Source: an uncultured Lachnospiraceae bacterium (GTDB lineage: Bacteria; Bacillota_A; Clostridia; Lachnospirales; Lachnospiraceae). From it: DNA of 38,244 nt. A program made the position numbers and the translations under genes. A model generated the notes under the pieces. That model did not search any database. It had not been told where the DNA came from and saw nothing but the letters and a program-made list of their open reading frames with translations. Position 1 is the first letter of the stretch, and each line of letters opens with the position of its first letter. The stretch covers positions 15,035 through 53,278 of the forward strand of contig CAJUDN010000013.1 of assembly GCA_910585355.1 (NCBI GenBank). Direction: 5' to 3'. Positions 1 to 8,434 of this stretch are shown here, in pieces.

Positions 1-123
1 TATATGGCCCAAAACAGGATCAGGCAGCCAGAGAATATAAAAAATTTTGACCGGCTGGGTTATCGGTATTCAGAAGCGCTGTCTGCTGAAGATACTTTTA
101 TATTTATAAAAGAAGAAAAGTAA
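1..123 (+). CDS. 3' end of an unidentified protein gene (partial)
   Basis: The first frame is open from the window edge to a TAA at 121-123, giving at least 40 residues that end in ...SAEDTFIFIKEEK. The gene starts outside the window. The tail is charged and shows no motif that I recognise, so no function is offered. The 85 bases between this stop and the next start contain an AACAGTTAC motif (171-179) resembling the palindromic repeats found elsewhere in the window. Confidence 0.35.
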   Translation, partial: YMAQNRIRQPENIKNFDRLGYRYSEALSAEDTFIFIKEEK

Positions 124-208
124 CGGTTCCATACCGTCACCATTACGGGCAAAAATGCTCTAACCTGCAAAACAGTTACGAAGAAAAACAATAAAGGGGA
201 AAAAGAAA

Positions 209-1084
209 ATGTTGCGAAGAATCGGAGAGCGGGACTCCTGCTGGTGCGGCAGCGGGAAGCCCTATGGCAAATGTCATATGGAATTTGACAGAAAAATAAG
301 CCGCGCAAGATTCAGGGGCTGCCAGGTCCCGTCCCACAAAATCATAAAAACTCCGGCCCAAATCGAGAAAATACGGGAAAGCGGAAAACTGAACATTGCG
401 GTTCTGGACTATGTGGCGGAACATATCAGAGCGGGAATTACTACCCAGGAAATTGACCGTATGGTGTATGAATATACAATAAAGCATGGAGGAACCCCGG
501 CTCCTTTAAATTATGAAGGTTTTCCCAAAAGTGTCTGCACTTCCATTGACTCTCAGGTGTGCCATGGAATCCCTTCGGAGGATGTGGTATTGAAGGACGG
601 CGACATTATCAATGTGGATGTTTCCACAATTCTGGACAATTATTTTTCTGATTCTTCCCGCATGTTCATGATTGGGGAGGTGAGTCCGGAAAAAGAGCAG
701 TTGGTCCGTGTCGCCAGGGAGGCGGTGGAGATGGGACTGAACGAAGTGAGGCCCTGGGGATTTTTAGGCGATATGGGGCAGGCAGTCCATGACCATGTGA
801 AAAAATATGGATATTCTGTCGTGGAAGATGTAGGGGGACATGGTGTGGGTCTGGAATTTCATGAGGATCCCTTTGTCAGCTATGTGACCAGGCGCGGAAC
901 AGAGATGTTAATGGTTCCAGGCATGATCTTTACCATCGAACCCATGGTTAACATGGGAAGTGAGGAGATTTATGTGGACAGCAGCAATGGCTGGACCATC
1001 TACACTGAGGACGGAAAACCCTCGGCCCAGTGGGAAATCATGGTTTTGGTGACAGAAAACGGCCATGAGGTCTTAGCCTGCTAA
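209..1084 (+). CDS. map: Methionine aminopeptidase type I with N-terminal SEC-C zinc motif
   Basis: Removes the initiator methionine from nascent proteins in the cytoplasm. The protein has 291 residues. Residues 9-24 form a SEC-C zinc motif (C11, C13, C22, H23), followed by a linker and the creatinase/aminopeptidase fold. The expected dinuclear metal ligands are visible: D137 in NVDVS, D148 in YFSDSSR, H211 in GGHGVG, E244 in FTIEPM and E276 in AQWEIM; H119 in CHGIP is the substrate-side histidine. The ATG at 209 lies 8 bases after an AAAGGGGA ribosome site. SEC-C-bearing MetAPs are longer than the roughly 250-residue minimal enzyme, and the extension probably mediates ribosome or protein contact (inference). 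The gene stands alone, with about 350 bases of non-coding DNA before the ilv promoter. Confidence 0.95.
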   Translation: MLRRIGERDSCWCGSGKPYGKCHMEFDRKISRARFRGCQVPSHKIIKTPAQIEKIRESGKLNIAVLDYVAEHIRAGITTQEIDRMVYEYTIKHGGTPAPLNYEGFPKSVCTSIDSQVCHGIPSEDVVLKDGDIINVDVSTILDNYFSDSSRMFMIGEVSPEKEQLVRVAREAVEMGLNEVRPWGFLGDMGQAVHDHVKKYGYSVVEDVGGHGVGLEFHEDPFVSYVTRRGTEMLMVPGMIFTIEPMVNMGSEEIYVDSSNGWTIYTEDGKPSAQWEIMVLVTENGHEVLAC

Positions 1085-1432
1085 TGTATAACCCAGTATA
1101 ACCCGCTTTAAACAACCTTACGTTTCACTGGCCTGCTTTCTCGATAGAACAAAGGAAAAATGCTCAACAAAGCGCCACTACGCCTCCGTTTTTTCTTTGG
1201 TAATTTCGAAAAAACATCCTCACCGAAACAAAAAGATATTTAAATTGGATTATATTAGCGCTTCATCCAGACAGGTCTTCATGTTCACCGAGCTGATCGT
1301 AGGAAAACGTAGTGGTCGCAGTCATATGGCCCATCGCTTTGGAGATTCTAAATGGCCGTACGCGGTAACAGTTCAAGGACTGTCTGAACTATTACATAAC
1401 TTATGATTATAGAAGACATGAAAATAAAATAC
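1085..1432. other. Non-coding gap between map and the ilv promoter, with palindromes
   Basis: I see no convincing gene here. There is an 11-bp hairpin (arms 1150-1160 and 1189-1199, one G-T pair, 28-base loop) whose right arm is T-rich and could end map transcription. Further on are an ATGGCCCA motif (1324-1331) and a GTAACAGTTCA palindrome (1365-1395) that link this gap to other intergenic repeats of the window. Confidence 0.5.
1365..1395. repeat. GTAACAGTTCA palindrome, copy 1
   Basis: Arms GTAACAGTTCA (1365-1375) and TGAACTATTAC (1385-1395) are complementary at 10 of 11 positions around a 9-base loop. Related palindromes or half sites occur at 18874-18904, 30762-30775, 31097-31126, 35115-35125 and 35463-35616, always between genes. 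Confidence 0.6.
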
Positions 1433-1460
1433 TTGCATTTTTGAAAGAAGTTTGTATAAT
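1433..1460 (+). promoter_or_regulatory. Sigma-A promoter of the ilv operon
   Basis: TTGCAT (1433-1438) and a perfect TATAAT (1455-1460) are separated by 16 bases. The site lies about 30 bases before the leader peptide start, so transcription should begin near 1467 and run through the leader peptide and attenuator into ilvB. Confidence 0.7.
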
Positions 1461-1492
1461 AAGATATAACATTGGGGAAAGGAGACGCAAAT

Positions 1493-1600
1493 ATGATGAC
1501 AGGTTTGGTACTATCAGCAGTTGTTATCCGAATTATTGTCAGCATTATCGTCGTGTGCGAGAATGCTTATTTGCGTTATGCTGAACCTGAGGTTATTTAA
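1493..1600 (+). CDS. Branched-chain amino acid leader peptide (attenuator)
   Basis: A 35-codon reading frame starts with two ATGs (1493 and 1496) behind a GGGGAAAGGAGA ribosome site (1474-1485) and ends with TAA at 1598-1600. Residues 5-18 hold a dense run of Leu, Val and Ile codons (LVLSAVVIRIIVSIIVV). It sits between the ilv promoter and an intrinsic terminator, with ilvB following. This is the arrangement of ribosome-mediated attenuation: shortage of charged Val, Ile or Leu tRNA would stall the ribosome in this run and change the downstream fold. The peptide itself probably has no other role. Clostridia more often use T-boxes for such genes. I saw no T-box here, though I could only check by eye. 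Confidence 0.75.
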   Translation: MMTGLVLSAVVIRIIVSIIVVCENAYLRYAEPEVI

Positions 1601-1611
1601 CTGTGACATAT

Positions 1612-1674
1612 CTCAAAAGAATTTTGAGGAATGAAATAGGAGCCTTGCAGCAGAACGCTGTGAGGTTTTTTATT
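1612..1674 (+). promoter_or_regulatory. ilv attenuator: small hairpin plus intrinsic terminator
   Basis: A 7-bp hairpin (1612-1628, CTCAAAA/TTTTGAG, GAA loop) is followed by a terminator with arms CCTTGCAGC (1643-1651) and GCTGTGAGG (1657-1665), nine pairs including two G-U, then six T residues (1666-1671). A competing pairing is visible: GCTG (1580-1583) and AGG (1590-1592), at the end of the leader peptide, can pair with the terminator's left arm. That would free transcription when the ribosome stalls upstream. The competing fold is an inference. Confidence 0.7.
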
Positions 1675-1838
1675 TAAGCGAGCAACGAGCCAAAGTCCGT
1701 GCTTGCGCGAAACCTTGGCGACTGTCGCGATAACTTGAGAAATTCGCAAAGCGTGCTTCTCATAGTTTCATAGAGGAGGCCTTATTTCACAGAAAAGGTC
1801 TTATTACTTTAATCCATAATCAAGATAGGGGAATTTTT

Positions 1839-3500
1839 ATGAAAATGAACGGTGCGCGAATTCTGGTGGAGGAGTTGATTCACCAGGGCGTGAAAGTAAT
1901 CTTTGGCTATCCGGGCGGATCAGTCCTCAATATTTATGACGAGCTTTATCTGGCTTCCGACAGAATCCAGCACGTCCTGACGGCCCATGAACAGGGGGCG
2001 GCCCATGCGGCGGACGGATATGCAAGGGCCAGCGGACGGACAGGCGTGGTTTTGGCGACCAGCGGACCCGGAGCCACAAACCTTGTAACCGGAATCGCAA
2101 ATGCTTACCTGGATTCTGTTCCCATGGTGGCTATTACAGGAAACGTTGCAGTAAAAAATCTGGGAAAGGATTCCTTCCAGGAAGTTGATATTGTAGGAGT
2201 CACTCAGCCGGTTGTAAAGCACAACTTCATGGTCCGCGACGTGAGAAATTTGCAGAGGACCATAATTGAGGCTTTCGAGATTGCCAACACAGGCAGAAAG
2301 GGTCCGGTTCTCATTGATATTCCGAAGGATGTGCAGATCAATGAGTGCGAGTATGTGGAAAATATGAAGGCGCCGTCGGTGGCCAAGAAATGGTCAAAGA
2401 GCGCCAATAATATGGAAGAATTTCTGGAGATGGTAAAAAAGGCAAGGAAGCCCTTTATCTATGCAGGCGGGGGTGTAGTTGCCTCCTGTGCCGAAGAAGA
2501 GATTTTGGAGCTGTCCAAGCGTCTGGACGCTCCGGTGGGGCTCAGCATGATGGGACTCACTTCTGTTCCGGCTTCCTATGCCTTAAATTTGGGAATGTGC
2601 GGAATGCATGGAAAATATGCCTCCATCAAGGCTCAGTCGGAATGTGATCTGCTTTTGGCTATCGGCGTAAGATTTTCAGACCGTGCCACAGGCGATCTGA
2701 ATGAATATACAAGGAAATGCATGACGGTCCATATAGACATTGACCGTGCAGAAATTGGAAAAAATGTAAACCCGGATATGAGTATGTGGGGGGATGTGAA
2801 GGAAACGTTAAAAGAAATCCTTGCGGTGACTCCGAAATATCAACATCCGGAGTGGGTTGCCCAGGTGGAGGAGTATAAAAGCGCGGCAGTGCTCCCCACG
2901 CCGAAGGAGTTCGGGCCTCAGACCATTATTGAAGAGGTGAACCGTCGAAGCGGTCCGGATACGGTTGTGGCCACCGACGTGGGTCAGCATCAGATGTGGA
3001 CCATGCAGTATTATCGATTTGAAAGGTCCAAAACGCTTCTTACATCCGGCGGCCTTGGGACCATGGGTTACGGCCTCGGCGCGGCCATCGGCGGCTGTAT
3101 CGCAAATGGAAGAAAGCGTACAGTTCTTTTCACAGGGGACGGCAGTTTCGGCATGAATTTAAATGAAATGGTTACGGCTGTGAAGCAGCAGCTACCCATT
3201 ACTATTGTGATCATGAACAACGATGTATTAGGTATGGTAAGACAGTGGCAGACTATCTTCTATGACTGTCATTATTCCCAGACGACTTTGGATCGAAGCA
3301 CCGACTTCCCGGCTCTGGCCAAAGCTTTCGGAGCCGAAGGCTATGCCGCCTGTACCATGGATGATCTAAAGGCCGCCCTGGATGCGGCGGAAAAGGAAAC
3401 AGGTCCCGTTCTTATTGACTGCCACATCGACATGGATGAAAAGGTTCTGCCGATGATTCCGCCGGGACGTTCCGTTAAGGATATGATTGTGAAAGGATAA
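1839..3500 (+). CDS. ilvB: Acetolactate synthase, large catalytic subunit
   Basis: ThDP- and FAD-dependent condensation of two pyruvates, or pyruvate with 2-oxobutyrate, the first committed step of Val/Leu/Ile synthesis. At 553 residues it has the family's usual length. The ThDP-activating glutamate is E51 in the LTAHEQGAAHAADGYAR segment. The C-terminal ThDP/Mg motif starts at G433-D434 (TGDGSFGMNLNE) and runs to the NN near residue 461. The start at 1839 follows AGGGGAA with 8-base spacing; an ATG two codons later is also possible. It is the first structural gene after the attenuator, 6 bases before ilvN, so catalytic and regulatory subunits are co-translated. The 167 bases between attenuator and ilvB hold a weak GCCAA...TTGGC dyad and no gene. 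Confidence 0.96.
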   Translation: MKMNGARILVEELIHQGVKVIFGYPGGSVLNIYDELYLASDRIQHVLTAHEQGAAHAADGYARASGRTGVVLATSGPGATNLVTGIANAYLDSVPMVAITGNVAVKNLGKDSFQEVDIVGVTQPVVKHNFMVRDVRNLQRTIIEAFEIANTGRKGPVLIDIPKDVQINECEYVENMKAPSVAKKWSKSANNMEEFLEMVKKARKPFIYAGGGVVASCAEEEILELSKRLDAPVGLSMMGLTSVPASYALNLGMCGMHGKYASIKAQSECDLLLAIGVRFSDRATGDLNEYTRKCMTVHIDIDRAEIGKNVNPDMSMWGDVKETLKEILAVTPKYQHPEWVAQVEEYKSAAVLPTPKEFGPQTIIEEVNRRSGPDTVVATDVGQHQMWTMQYYRFERSKTLLTSGGLGTMGYGLGAAIGGCIANGRKRTVLFTGDGSFGMNLNEMVTAVKQQLPITIVIMNNDVLGMVRQWQTIFYDCHYSQTTLDRSTDFPALAKAFGAEGYAACTMDDLKAALDAAEKETGPVLIDCHIDMDEKVLPMIPPGRSVKDMIVKG

Positions 3501-3506
3501 GAAAGT

Positions 3507-4031
3507 ATGGAAGAGAGATTCGCAGTAGGTTTAATTGTAAGTAACCGCTTCGGCGTTTTAAACCGCATTGCCGGTCTGTATGCAAAACGCTGTTATAATA
3601 TTGATGCCCTCTCCGTTGGCGAGACAGAAAACCCGGAATATTCCAGAATGACCATCGTTTCCACGGGGGACGAATATATGAAGGATCAGGTGATGAGACA
3701 GCTGGAAAAGCTCATTGATGTTAAGTCTGTAACGTTGCTGGAGCCGGAAAATGCGGCTTTTGCCCAGCATATGTTCATTAAAATGCATCTGACAGGAACC
3801 CAGAGGGGCTCCTCTAAGCATCAGGTTCTGGACCTTATCAATAAATACGGCGGAAAGGTCGTCGATTTCGGTGAGGAACACCTGACGGCGGAGATTACCG
3901 GGGATAAGGAGAAGGTTCATTCTTTCATTGATAAGGTAAGGGACTTTGGAATCCTGGAGCTTAGCCGGTCGGGAGATATCGCGATTGGCTTAGGCATGGA
4001 AAACACATTAAACGTCACAAATAATTTTTAA
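3507..4031 (+). CDS. ilvN: Acetolactate synthase, small regulatory subunit
   Basis: Regulatory partner of IlvB, which it activates and makes sensitive to valine. The 174 residues begin with an ACT domain (about 5-80) containing the typical segment SNRFGVLNRIAGLYAKR, where the effector binds at the dimer interface. The C-terminal half (about 85-165) contains HQVLDLINKYGGKVVDF and matches the ALS small-subunit C-terminal domain. The long form (about 160-175 residues) is usual in bacteria. It lies 6 bases after ilvB and 19 before ilvC, inside the operon. The name ilvH would be equally apt, since the two names are used for the same family. Confidence 0.93.
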   Translation: MEERFAVGLIVSNRFGVLNRIAGLYAKRCYNIDALSVGETENPEYSRMTIVSTGDEYMKDQVMRQLEKLIDVKSVTLLEPENAAFAQHMFIKMHLTGTQRGSSKHQVLDLINKYGGKVVDFGEEHLTAEITGDKEKVHSFIDKVRDFGILELSRSGDIAIGLGMENTLNVTNNF

Positions 4032-4050
4032 AAATAAAGGAGAAAAAATC

Positions 4051-5064
4051 ATGGCAACGATGTATTATGAGAGAGACTGCAATCTGTCACTTCTGGACGG
4101 CAAGAAGATTGCCGTTGTGGGGTACGGTTCCCAGGGACATGCCCATGCGCTGAACTTAAGAGATTCCGGCTGCGATGTTATCATTGGTCTTTATGAGGGC
4201 TCCAAGTCCGCAGTAAAGGCAAAAGGGGACGGCTTCACCGTTATGAATACCGCTGATGCCGTTAAGGCTGCCGATATTATCATGATTCTTGTAAACGATG
4301 AGAAACAGGCTGCCCTTTATAAAAACGATATCAAGGATTACATCACCGATGGCAAGACTCTGTGCTTTGCACACGGTTTCAATATTCACTTTAAACAGAT
4401 TATTCCGCCGGCCGGCGTAAACGTAATCATGATCGCTCCCAAGGGGCCGGGACATACGGTTCGTTCCCAGTACGCTGCCGGCAAGGGCGTTCCCTGTCTG
4501 GTAGCTGTTGAGCAGGACCCAAGCGGCAATTCTATGGAAGTCGCCAAGGCTTACGCCGCTGGCATCGGCGGCGCAAGGGGCGGCATCCTTGAAACGACCT
4601 TTAAAGAAGAGACAGAGACAGACCTTTTCGGCGAGCAGGCAGTCCTCTGCGGCGGCGTAACGGCTCTTATGGAAGCCGGTTTCAACACACTGGTGGAAGC
4701 TGGCTACAAGCCGGAAAACGCCTACTTTGAGTGCATTCATGAGATGAAGCTGATTGTCGACCTGATTTTTAACGCAGGCTTTGAGGGAATGCGTTACTCC
4801 ATTTCCGATACGGCGGAATACGGTGACTACTGCACAGGTTCCAGAATCATTACGGACGCTGTAAAGGCTGAGATGAAACAGGTATTAAAGGAAATTCAGG
4901 ATGGTACCTTTGCTAAGAACTGGATCTTAGAGAATCAGGTTGGCAGAACCTGTTTCAACGCAAAGAGAAAGGCAGCCGCCGAGACCCTTGCGTCCCAGAC
5001 AGGGCGTGAATTAAGAGCCAAAATGGGCTGGAAACAAACCCAAGACCTTGACGAGGCAAAATAG
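4051..5064 (+). CDS. ilvC: Ketol-acid reductoisomerase, class I
   Basis: Second enzyme of branched-chain amino acid synthesis: Mg-dependent alkyl migration and NAD(P)H reduction of acetolactate or acetohydroxybutyrate. The 337-residue length is that of class I enzymes. The Rossmann motif GYGSQG is at residues 24-29. The catalytic domain shows MIAPKGPGHTVR and the metal-binding ETETDLFGEQ segment. The coenzyme-specificity loop after beta-2 reads GLYEGSKSAVKAK, with a Tyr where many NADPH enzymes have Arg, so cofactor choice is uncertain. The ribosome site AAAGGAG is 8 bases before the ATG. Codon use is strongly biased, as expected for an abundant enzyme. Two long hairpins follow it before ilvD. 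Confidence 0.96.
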   Translation: MATMYYERDCNLSLLDGKKIAVVGYGSQGHAHALNLRDSGCDVIIGLYEGSKSAVKAKGDGFTVMNTADAVKAADIIMILVNDEKQAALYKNDIKDYITDGKTLCFAHGFNIHFKQIIPPAGVNVIMIAPKGPGHTVRSQYAAGKGVPCLVAVEQDPSGNSMEVAKAYAAGIGGARGGILETTFKEETETDLFGEQAVLCGGVTALMEAGFNTLVEAGYKPENAYFECIHEMKLIVDLIFNAGFEGMRYSISDTAEYGDYCTGSRIITDAVKAEMKQVLKEIQDGTFAKNWILENQVGRTCFNAKRKAAAETLASQTGRELRAKMGWKQTQDLDEAK

Positions 5065-5085
5065 CCGCGAAAGCAATGAGCAGTG

Positions 5086-5320
5086 CACAGACCGGGAAGC
5101 ACCCTACCGCGTCATGCTTGCATGAAAGCGTTAGGGAGATTCTCGGTCTGTATAGGGCGAAGCCCGCGCACGAGTGGCCAAAGGCCGCGAGTCCGCGCAC
5201 TGCGGGTTTGGCGAGCCAGAGCCTGTAAAAGATACACAGACCGGGAAGCACCCTACCGCGTCATGCTTGCATGAGAGCGTTAGGGAGATTCCCGGTCTGT
5301 ATAGGGCGAAGCCCCGCGCA
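5086..5320 (+). repeat. Duplicated long hairpin between ilvC and ilvD
   Basis: Two near-identical copies start at 5086 and 5235, 149 bases apart. Each folds into a 63-base stem (5088-5150 and 5237-5299): outer arms CAGACCGGGAA / TTCCCGGTCTG, then CCCTA/TAGGG, CGC/GCG and CATGC/GCATG around a TT loop. In copy 1 the right outer arm reads TTCTCGGTCTG, which still pairs through a G-U on the + strand. Each copy is followed by TATAGGGCGAAGCCC and GCGCAC. There is no U-tract, so these may act in RNA processing or stability rather than termination. The rest of the 358-base gap holds a small GCCAG...CTGGC hairpin (5371-5393) and no gene. Confidence 0.8.
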
Positions 5321-5422
5321 CAGCGGATACAGCAAGCCAGTTTCCCGCAGGCTTAATATCGCCAAAAAACGCGCCAGCCTTAAAAAAGCCTGGCCAATCC
5401 ATAATTCCCTGGAGGAAAGAAT

Positions 5423-7069
5423 ATGAATTCAGATAAAGTAAAACTGGGTGTGGAGCATGCGCCGCACCGGTCCCTTTTAAAAGCGGATGGTTATAGTGAT
5501 GAGCAGATGCGCCGCCCATTCGTGGGCATTGTTAATTCCTTTAATGAAATCGCCCCGGGCCATGTACATTTACAAACCATCGCCAGAGCCGCAAAGGACG
5601 GCGTTCTTGCGGCGGGTGGAACTCCCATGGAATTCAATACCATCGGCGTCTGCGACGGCATTGCCATGGGCCACGAGGGCATGCATTTCTCCTTGAGTTC
5701 CCGTGAATTAATTGCGGATACCATCGAGTGCATGGTAAAGGGCCATTGCTTCGACGCTCTTGTATTTATTCCCAACTGTGATAAAATTGTACCTGGTATG
5801 TTGATGGCGGCTTTAAGGTTAAATCTGCCGTGTATTTTTGTATCCGGCGGCCCCATGCTGTCCATCAATCAGAGAGACTTAAATTCCGTATTCGAAGCGG
5901 TGGGAGCAAGAAAAGCCAATTTGATTGACGACGATGAGCTTGCAGAAATCGAAGGGAGCAGCTGCCCCGGCTGCGGTTCCTGCTCCGGCATGTTCACTGC
6001 CAATTCCATGAACTGCCTGACAGAGGTCCTGGGCCTCGGCCTTCCGGGTAACGGGACGATTCCGGCCGTATATGCGGAACGTACCCGCCTGGCTAAAAAT
6101 GCAGGCATGCAGGTTATGAAGCTGCTTGAAATGGATATCCGTCCGAGAGACATTATCAATGCAAAATCCTTTGAGAATGCCCTGACTGCCGACATGGCGC
6201 TGGGGTGCTCCACAAACTCTGCTCTTCATCTTCCGGCCATTGCCCATGAGGCGGGAATCGAATTCAATCTTCATATGATTAATGATATCAGCGAGCGCAC
6301 TCCGAATCTGTGCCATCTGGCGCCTGCCGGCCATCACCACATGCAGGATTTGATGCAGGCCGGCGGTATTTCGGCTGTGTTAAAACAGCTTCTGGATGCA
6401 GGAATGATTCACGGGGATTGTCTGACTGTGACGGGAAAAACGGTTGCAGAAAATGTAGCCAGGGCTGTAAATCGTAATGAAGAGGTTATCCGTCCCATGT
6501 CCGATCCTTATTCCAGGACAGGGGGCCTTGCCGTATTGTTTGGAAATCTGGCGCCCAATGGCGCAATTGTAAAGCGTTCTGCCGTTAAGCCGGAGATGCT
6601 TGTTAATACTGGAACCGCCAAGTGTTTTGATTCTGAAGAAGAAGCCATTTCCGCCATTTATGACGGAAAGATTGTTTCCGGGGATGTGGTTGTAATCCGG
6701 TATGAGGGACCGTCCGGCGGACCGGGTATGAGAGAAATGCTTTCTCCCACATCTGCCATCGCGGGAATGAAACTGGATACCACAGTCGCCCTTTTGACAG
6801 ACGGAAGATTCTCAGGAGCATCCCGCGGTGCGGCGATTGGACATATTTCTCCGGAAGCGGCGGCAGGCGGCCCCATTGCCTATGTGAAGGACGGCGACCA
6901 GATCGCCATCGACATCCCCAACTATACGATTAAGCTTCTTGTTTCCGATGAGGAAATGGAGGAGAGAAAGAAGACCATGAAGTTAAGAGAGCCGAAGAAA
7001 CTGACCGGATATTTGAAACGGTATGCGAGAAACGTTTCTTCCGCAGACAAGGGAGCAATTGTAGAATAG
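5423..7069 (+). CDS. ilvD: Dihydroxy-acid dehydratase
   Basis: Third common enzyme of Val/Ile/Leu synthesis, dehydrating 2,3-dihydroxy acids to 2-oxo acids with an iron-sulfur cluster and Mg. The 548 residues are typical. Cluster-region cysteines are visible in GVCDGIAMGHEGM (near 77), NCDKIVPGM (C119) and SSCPGCGSCSGMFTANSMN (C181, C184, C187). The C-terminal half contains the GGPGMREM and GRFSGASRG segments. The ATG follows CTGGAGGAAAG at good spacing. It lies downstream of the duplicated hairpins, and its stop codon directly abuts the next gene's ATG. That links the DUF815 ATPase to the same transcript. Confidence 0.96.
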   Translation: MNSDKVKLGVEHAPHRSLLKADGYSDEQMRRPFVGIVNSFNEIAPGHVHLQTIARAAKDGVLAAGGTPMEFNTIGVCDGIAMGHEGMHFSLSSRELIADTIECMVKGHCFDALVFIPNCDKIVPGMLMAALRLNLPCIFVSGGPMLSINQRDLNSVFEAVGARKANLIDDDELAEIEGSSCPGCGSCSGMFTANSMNCLTEVLGLGLPGNGTIPAVYAERTRLAKNAGMQVMKLLEMDIRPRDIINAKSFENALTADMALGCSTNSALHLPAIAHEAGIEFNLHMINDISERTPNLCHLAPAGHHHMQDLMQAGGISAVLKQLLDAGMIHGDCLTVTGKTVAENVARAVNRNEEVIRPMSDPYSRTGGLAVLFGNLAPNGAIVKRSAVKPEMLVNTGTAKCFDSEEEAISAIYDGKIVSGDVVVIRYEGPSGGPGMREMLSPTSAIAGMKLDTTVALLTDGRFSGASRGAAIGHISPEAAAGGPIAYVKDGDQIAIDIPNYTIKLLVSDEEMEERKKTMKLREPKKLTGYLKRYARNVSSADKGAIVE

Positions 7070-8383
7070 ATGAACCAGATTATTTCGAATCTGCTGGTAT
7101 ACGGACAGCTGTCAAAGGACTCTATCCTCTGGCAGCTTGCCGATATCTGTGAAAAATTAAAAAGCGGAACAGAATCAAGGGAAACCTTAAGGACAAGAGT
7201 GTTCGGGCAGGTAAAAAATCTTCTGACTGTGGCCACGGATTATGCTTTCGATAAAAATTTATGGCATAATTACCTGACCTTTCTTCTGATGACCAGTGAA
7301 AATCCGTTTAGCCTTGTATGTGAAAAGATGGGCGCCCAGGAGGGGACTGTGAACTGCTTTGTAAAGCATGATTTTGAAACCTTTATGAAGCTGTTTGATT
7401 ATGATTTTTCCTGGCTGGAGGAAGAGCTTCTTGTGGATTGTTTCACCCATCTGACCCATTATAAGGCAATCCGTAAAAAAGAATTGATGTACAATAAAAA
7501 TGTCAGCGAAAAGGTCCACACTTTAAGCGAAAAGCTTGAGACGTCCAGGGATTCCGAGGAATTCTTCCGGCATGTGACAGACTTTTACAGGGATTATGGC
7601 GTGGGAATGTTTGGTTTAAATAAGGCTTTCCGGATTAAAGGAAATGAGGACGGCTCCGTTGAATTTCTGCCGATTAACAACATGGATACGGTGATGTTGG
7701 ATGATCTGATCGGTTATGAGCTTCAGAAGCGGAAGCTGGTTGAAAATACCCGGGCATTTGTGGAAGGAAAAGCGGCCAATAACGTACTTCTTTTCGGCGA
7801 CAGCGGAACCGGGAAGTCCACCAGTATCAAAGCCATCGTAAATCAGTTCTATCCGCAGGGCCTCAGAATGATTGAGATTTACAAGCATCAGTTTAAAGAT
7901 CTCTCCGCGATTATCGCCCGGATCAAGAACCGGAATTACAAATTTATCATTTACATGGACGATTTATCCTTTGAAGAGTTTGAGGTGGAATACAAATTTT
8001 TAAAGGCAGTCATTGAGGGCGGCGTGGAGACCAAACCGGATAATGTGCTGATTTACGCCACATCCAACCGCAGACATCTGATCAAAGAGAACTTAAGCGA
8101 CAGAAATGATATGGAACACGGCGAGGACATGCACCGTTCCGACACCATGGAAGAAAAGCTGTCCTTAGTGAACCGTTTCGGCCTTTCCATTTTCTACGCG
8201 AAGCCCGATAAAAACGGCTTTAATGACATGGCTGTAAAGCTTGCAAGGCGGGCGGGAATTGCAGAAGAAGAGATGTCTGACGAAGAAATCTGTTATGAGG
8301 CCAATCGGTTTGAGATGCGGGGCGGCGGCCTTTCCGGGCGGACGGCCCAGCAGTTTGTAAATTATCTTCTAACTGTGAAATAG
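7070..8383 (+). CDS. DUF815 family AAA ATPase
   Basis: A 437-residue P-loop ATPase of the DUF815 family, whose role is not established. The N-terminal half (1-200) is helical and unassigned. Walker A is GDSGTGKST at 243-251 and Walker B is FIIYMDDLSF with D297-D298. A sensor-1-like stretch LIYATSNRRHL follows near residue 325, and the C-terminal lid ends GGGLSGRTAQQFVNYLL. The start is immediately adjacent to the ilvD stop with no gap, so translation is probably coupled. A strong terminator follows. Its place at the end of an ilv operon may be transcriptional convenience only; nothing in the sequence shows a metabolic role. DUF815 proteins resemble DnaC-type loaders in overall layout (family knowledge, moderate certainty). 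Confidence 0.85.
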   Translation: MNQIISNLLVYGQLSKDSILWQLADICEKLKSGTESRETLRTRVFGQVKNLLTVATDYAFDKNLWHNYLTFLLMTSENPFSLVCEKMGAQEGTVNCFVKHDFETFMKLFDYDFSWLEEELLVDCFTHLTHYKAIRKKELMYNKNVSEKVHTLSEKLETSRDSEEFFRHVTDFYRDYGVGMFGLNKAFRIKGNEDGSVEFLPINNMDTVMLDDLIGYELQKRKLVENTRAFVEGKAANNVLLFGDSGTGKSTSIKAIVNQFYPQGLRMIEIYKHQFKDLSAIIARIKNRNYKFIIYMDDLSFEEFEVEYKFLKAVIEGGVETKPDNVLIYATSNRRHLIKENLSDRNDMEHGEDMHRSDTMEEKLSLVNRFGLSIFYAKPDKNGFNDMAVKLARRAGIAEEEMSDEEICYEANRFEMRGGGLSGRTAQQFVNYLLTVK

Positions 8384-8390
8384 TAAATGC

Positions 8391-8425
8391 TCCCGGGTAA
8401 AACTTTGCCCCGGGACTTTTCTTTT
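8391..8425 (+). terminator. Intrinsic terminator of the ilv operon
   Basis: Arms TCCCGGG (8391-8397) and CCCGGGA (8409-8415) with an 11-base loop, followed by CTTTTCTTTT. It is placed just after the DUF815 stop codon. Confidence 0.8.
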
Positions 8426-8434
8426 GTCAATGCA

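Noticed and set aside
1197..1406. 69-residue open frame between map and the ilv leader.
   Set aside because: No ribosome site, unfamiliar composition, and it ends inside the GTAACAGTTCA palindrome.
5083..5356. Small open frames in the ilvC-ilvD gap.
   Set aside because: They lie over the duplicated hairpins, lack ribosome sites and encode Arg/Pro-rich sequences typical of GC-rich structure.
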